Below, piece by piece: positions 63,353 to 64,000 of a stretch of 64,000 nt of DNA. The notes under the pieces are model-generated. The model saw nothing but the letters and a program-made list of their open reading frames with translations. It ran no database searches and was not told the origin of the DNA. Position 1 is the first letter of the stretch. Each line of letters begins with the position of its first letter. The translations under genes and the position numbers were made by a program. Source of the DNA: Polaribacter batillariae (GTDB lineage Bacteria > Bacteroidota > Bacteroidia > Flavobacteriales > Flavobacteriaceae); the NCBI RefSeq assembly GCF_017498485.1, contig NZ_CP071795.1:2790001-2854000 (forward strand), given 5' to 3'.

Positions 63353-64000
63353 ATGAAAAAACAAATTTTTATTGTAACCTTATTTTTAGTTTCATTCTAT
63401 GCAACTGGTCAACAAAAAAATATTAATAATTATAAATATATTATTGTACCAGAAAAGCTAGATTTTTTAAAACAAGCAGACCAATACCAAACAAGTTCTC
63501 TTACAAAATTTTTATTACAAAAAAACGGTTTCGATGTGTATTTAAGTAACGAAAATCATCCAGAAGAAGTAACAAAAGATAGATGTTCTGCTTTATACGC
63601 AAATATTGAAAACAAATCTTCGATGTTTAGTACAAAGGTGTTAATTCAATTAAAAAATTGTTTCGATAAAGTTGTGTACACTTCAGAAATTGGTAAAAGT
63701 AGAGAAAAAGACTATAAAAAATCATATCAAGAAGCGATAAGAAATGCGCATAATAGTATGAGCGAATTAAAATATGAAGCTTTACCAGAAACTGCAAAAA
63801 GATTAGAAATAAATGAAGAAAAGAAGCTACCTTCCACTTCTAAAATAGAAAAAAAACCCATAAAAGTTATTCCTAGTACATCTACTTCTAAAAAAGCTAT
63901 AGAATCTGCAGAAAATGTAAAAGAAGTAGCTTCAAATATTTTGTATGCACAGGTAAGAGAAAACGGATATCAATTGATTAATACGAAGCCAGAGGTTGTT
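63353..64000 (+). CDS. Exported protein of unknown function (3' end outside window)
   Basis: The frame is open from ATG 63353 to the window edge, 216 codons without stop. A signal peptide is clear (KKQIFIVTLFLVSFYATGQ). The mature part begins with NNYKYIIVPEKLDFLKQADQ and LTKFLLQKNGFDVYLSNEN, then a Lys/Ser/Thr-rich linker (about residues 160-195). The YKYIIVPEKLDF start resembles a conserved flavobacterial hypothetical family. It is in the operon with the DUF5723 gene (one base apart). The C-terminal part and any domain there cannot be seen. Confidence 0.8.
   Translation, partial: MKKQIFIVTLFLVSFYATGQQKNINNYKYIIVPEKLDFLKQADQYQTSSLTKFLLQKNGFDVYLSNENHPEEVTKDRCSALYANIENKSSMFSTKVLIQLKNCFDKVVYTSEIGKSREKDYKKSYQEAIRNAHNSMSELKYEALPETAKRLEINEEKKLPSTSKIEKKPIKVIPSTSTSKKAIESAENVKEVASNILYAQVRENGYQLINTKPEVV

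Noticed and set aside
1..64000. CRISPR array, tRNA/rRNA genes, prophage, or defence island
   Set aside because: No direct-repeat array with spacers of similar size, no cloverleaf or rRNA sequence, and no integrase, phage or defence family was recognised on either strand.

Overview
The window looks like the chromosome of a marine-type flavobacterium (Bacteroidota, Flavobacteriaceae, Polaribacter-like). The sequence is very AT-rich. Promoters fit the Bacteroidota pattern TTG-N19-TAnnTTTG and Shine-Dalgarno sites are absent. Marker families include type IX secretion proteins (PorP/SprF, a T9SS sorting domain), the lipidated TamA homologue TamL beside TamB, a CcoN-CcoO fusion, and a glucosamine-6-phosphate deaminase fused to a PIG-L deacetylase domain. 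No rRNA, tRNA, CRISPR array, prophage or intact insertion sequence was seen. The genus is inference.

Layout. 1-3.6 kb: the end of an ECF sigma factor and a large M16 peptidase. 4.0-9.9 kb: a minus-strand galactose (Leloir) operon with a GntR-type regulator, mutarotase, galactokinase, GalT and a sodium/sugar symporter. 10.4-16.2 kb: a thioredoxin-domain lipoprotein (DUF255), a DUF3472 lipoprotein, a threonine-dehydrogenase-type epimerase and a CBM9-like protein. 16.4-23.0 kb: a LacI regulator divergent from a probable amino-sugar operon (nucleotidyltransferase, NahK-like kinase, FucP/NagP-type permease, NagB-PIG-L). 23.1-30.5 kb: tamB (frameshifted near its 3' end) and tamL. 30.5-41.9 kb: a Crp/Fnr regulator and the cbb3 oxidase region (ccoI, cupin, hemN; then ccoS-NO-Q-P-G-H and a TauE/SafE protein). 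42-43.5 kb: two unknown exported proteins. 43.9-48.1 kb: a six-PAS histidine kinase, a NarL-type regulator and an orphan receiver. 48.4-56.6 kb: PorP/SprF, murI, a tiny Tat-like exported peptide, a T9SS cargo protein, trkH-trkA and radC. 56.8-60.9 kb: envelope polysaccharide functions (deacetylase, FemAB-like protein, acetyltransferase, flippase). 60.9-64 kb: a HAD phosphatase lacking its cap, a lipoprotein, a DUF5723 protein and the start of a further exported protein.

The strongest regulatory observation is an identical 20-base sequence containing an FNR-like palindrome in front of both cbb3 operons. It sits exactly 35 bp upstream of the -7 element each time, which is class II activator geometry, and beside the gene for the Crp/Fnr regulator. 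The gal operon has a consensus promoter with a perfect 16-bp operator over its -33 element. The LacI gene has two operators 21 bp apart. Both regulator mRNAs look leaderless.

Other structure: a MITE-like inverted-repeat element in three copies, each 7-26 bp beyond a stop codon; a second, coding-looking dispersed repeat in two copies; short-period tandem arrays that start exactly at three stop codons; a one-base frameshift in tamB; and an in-frame loss of the HAD cap domain. No clearly new multi-gene system is evident. The least understood genes are the two exported proteins at 42-43.5 kb and the 55-residue peptide at 50.3 kb.
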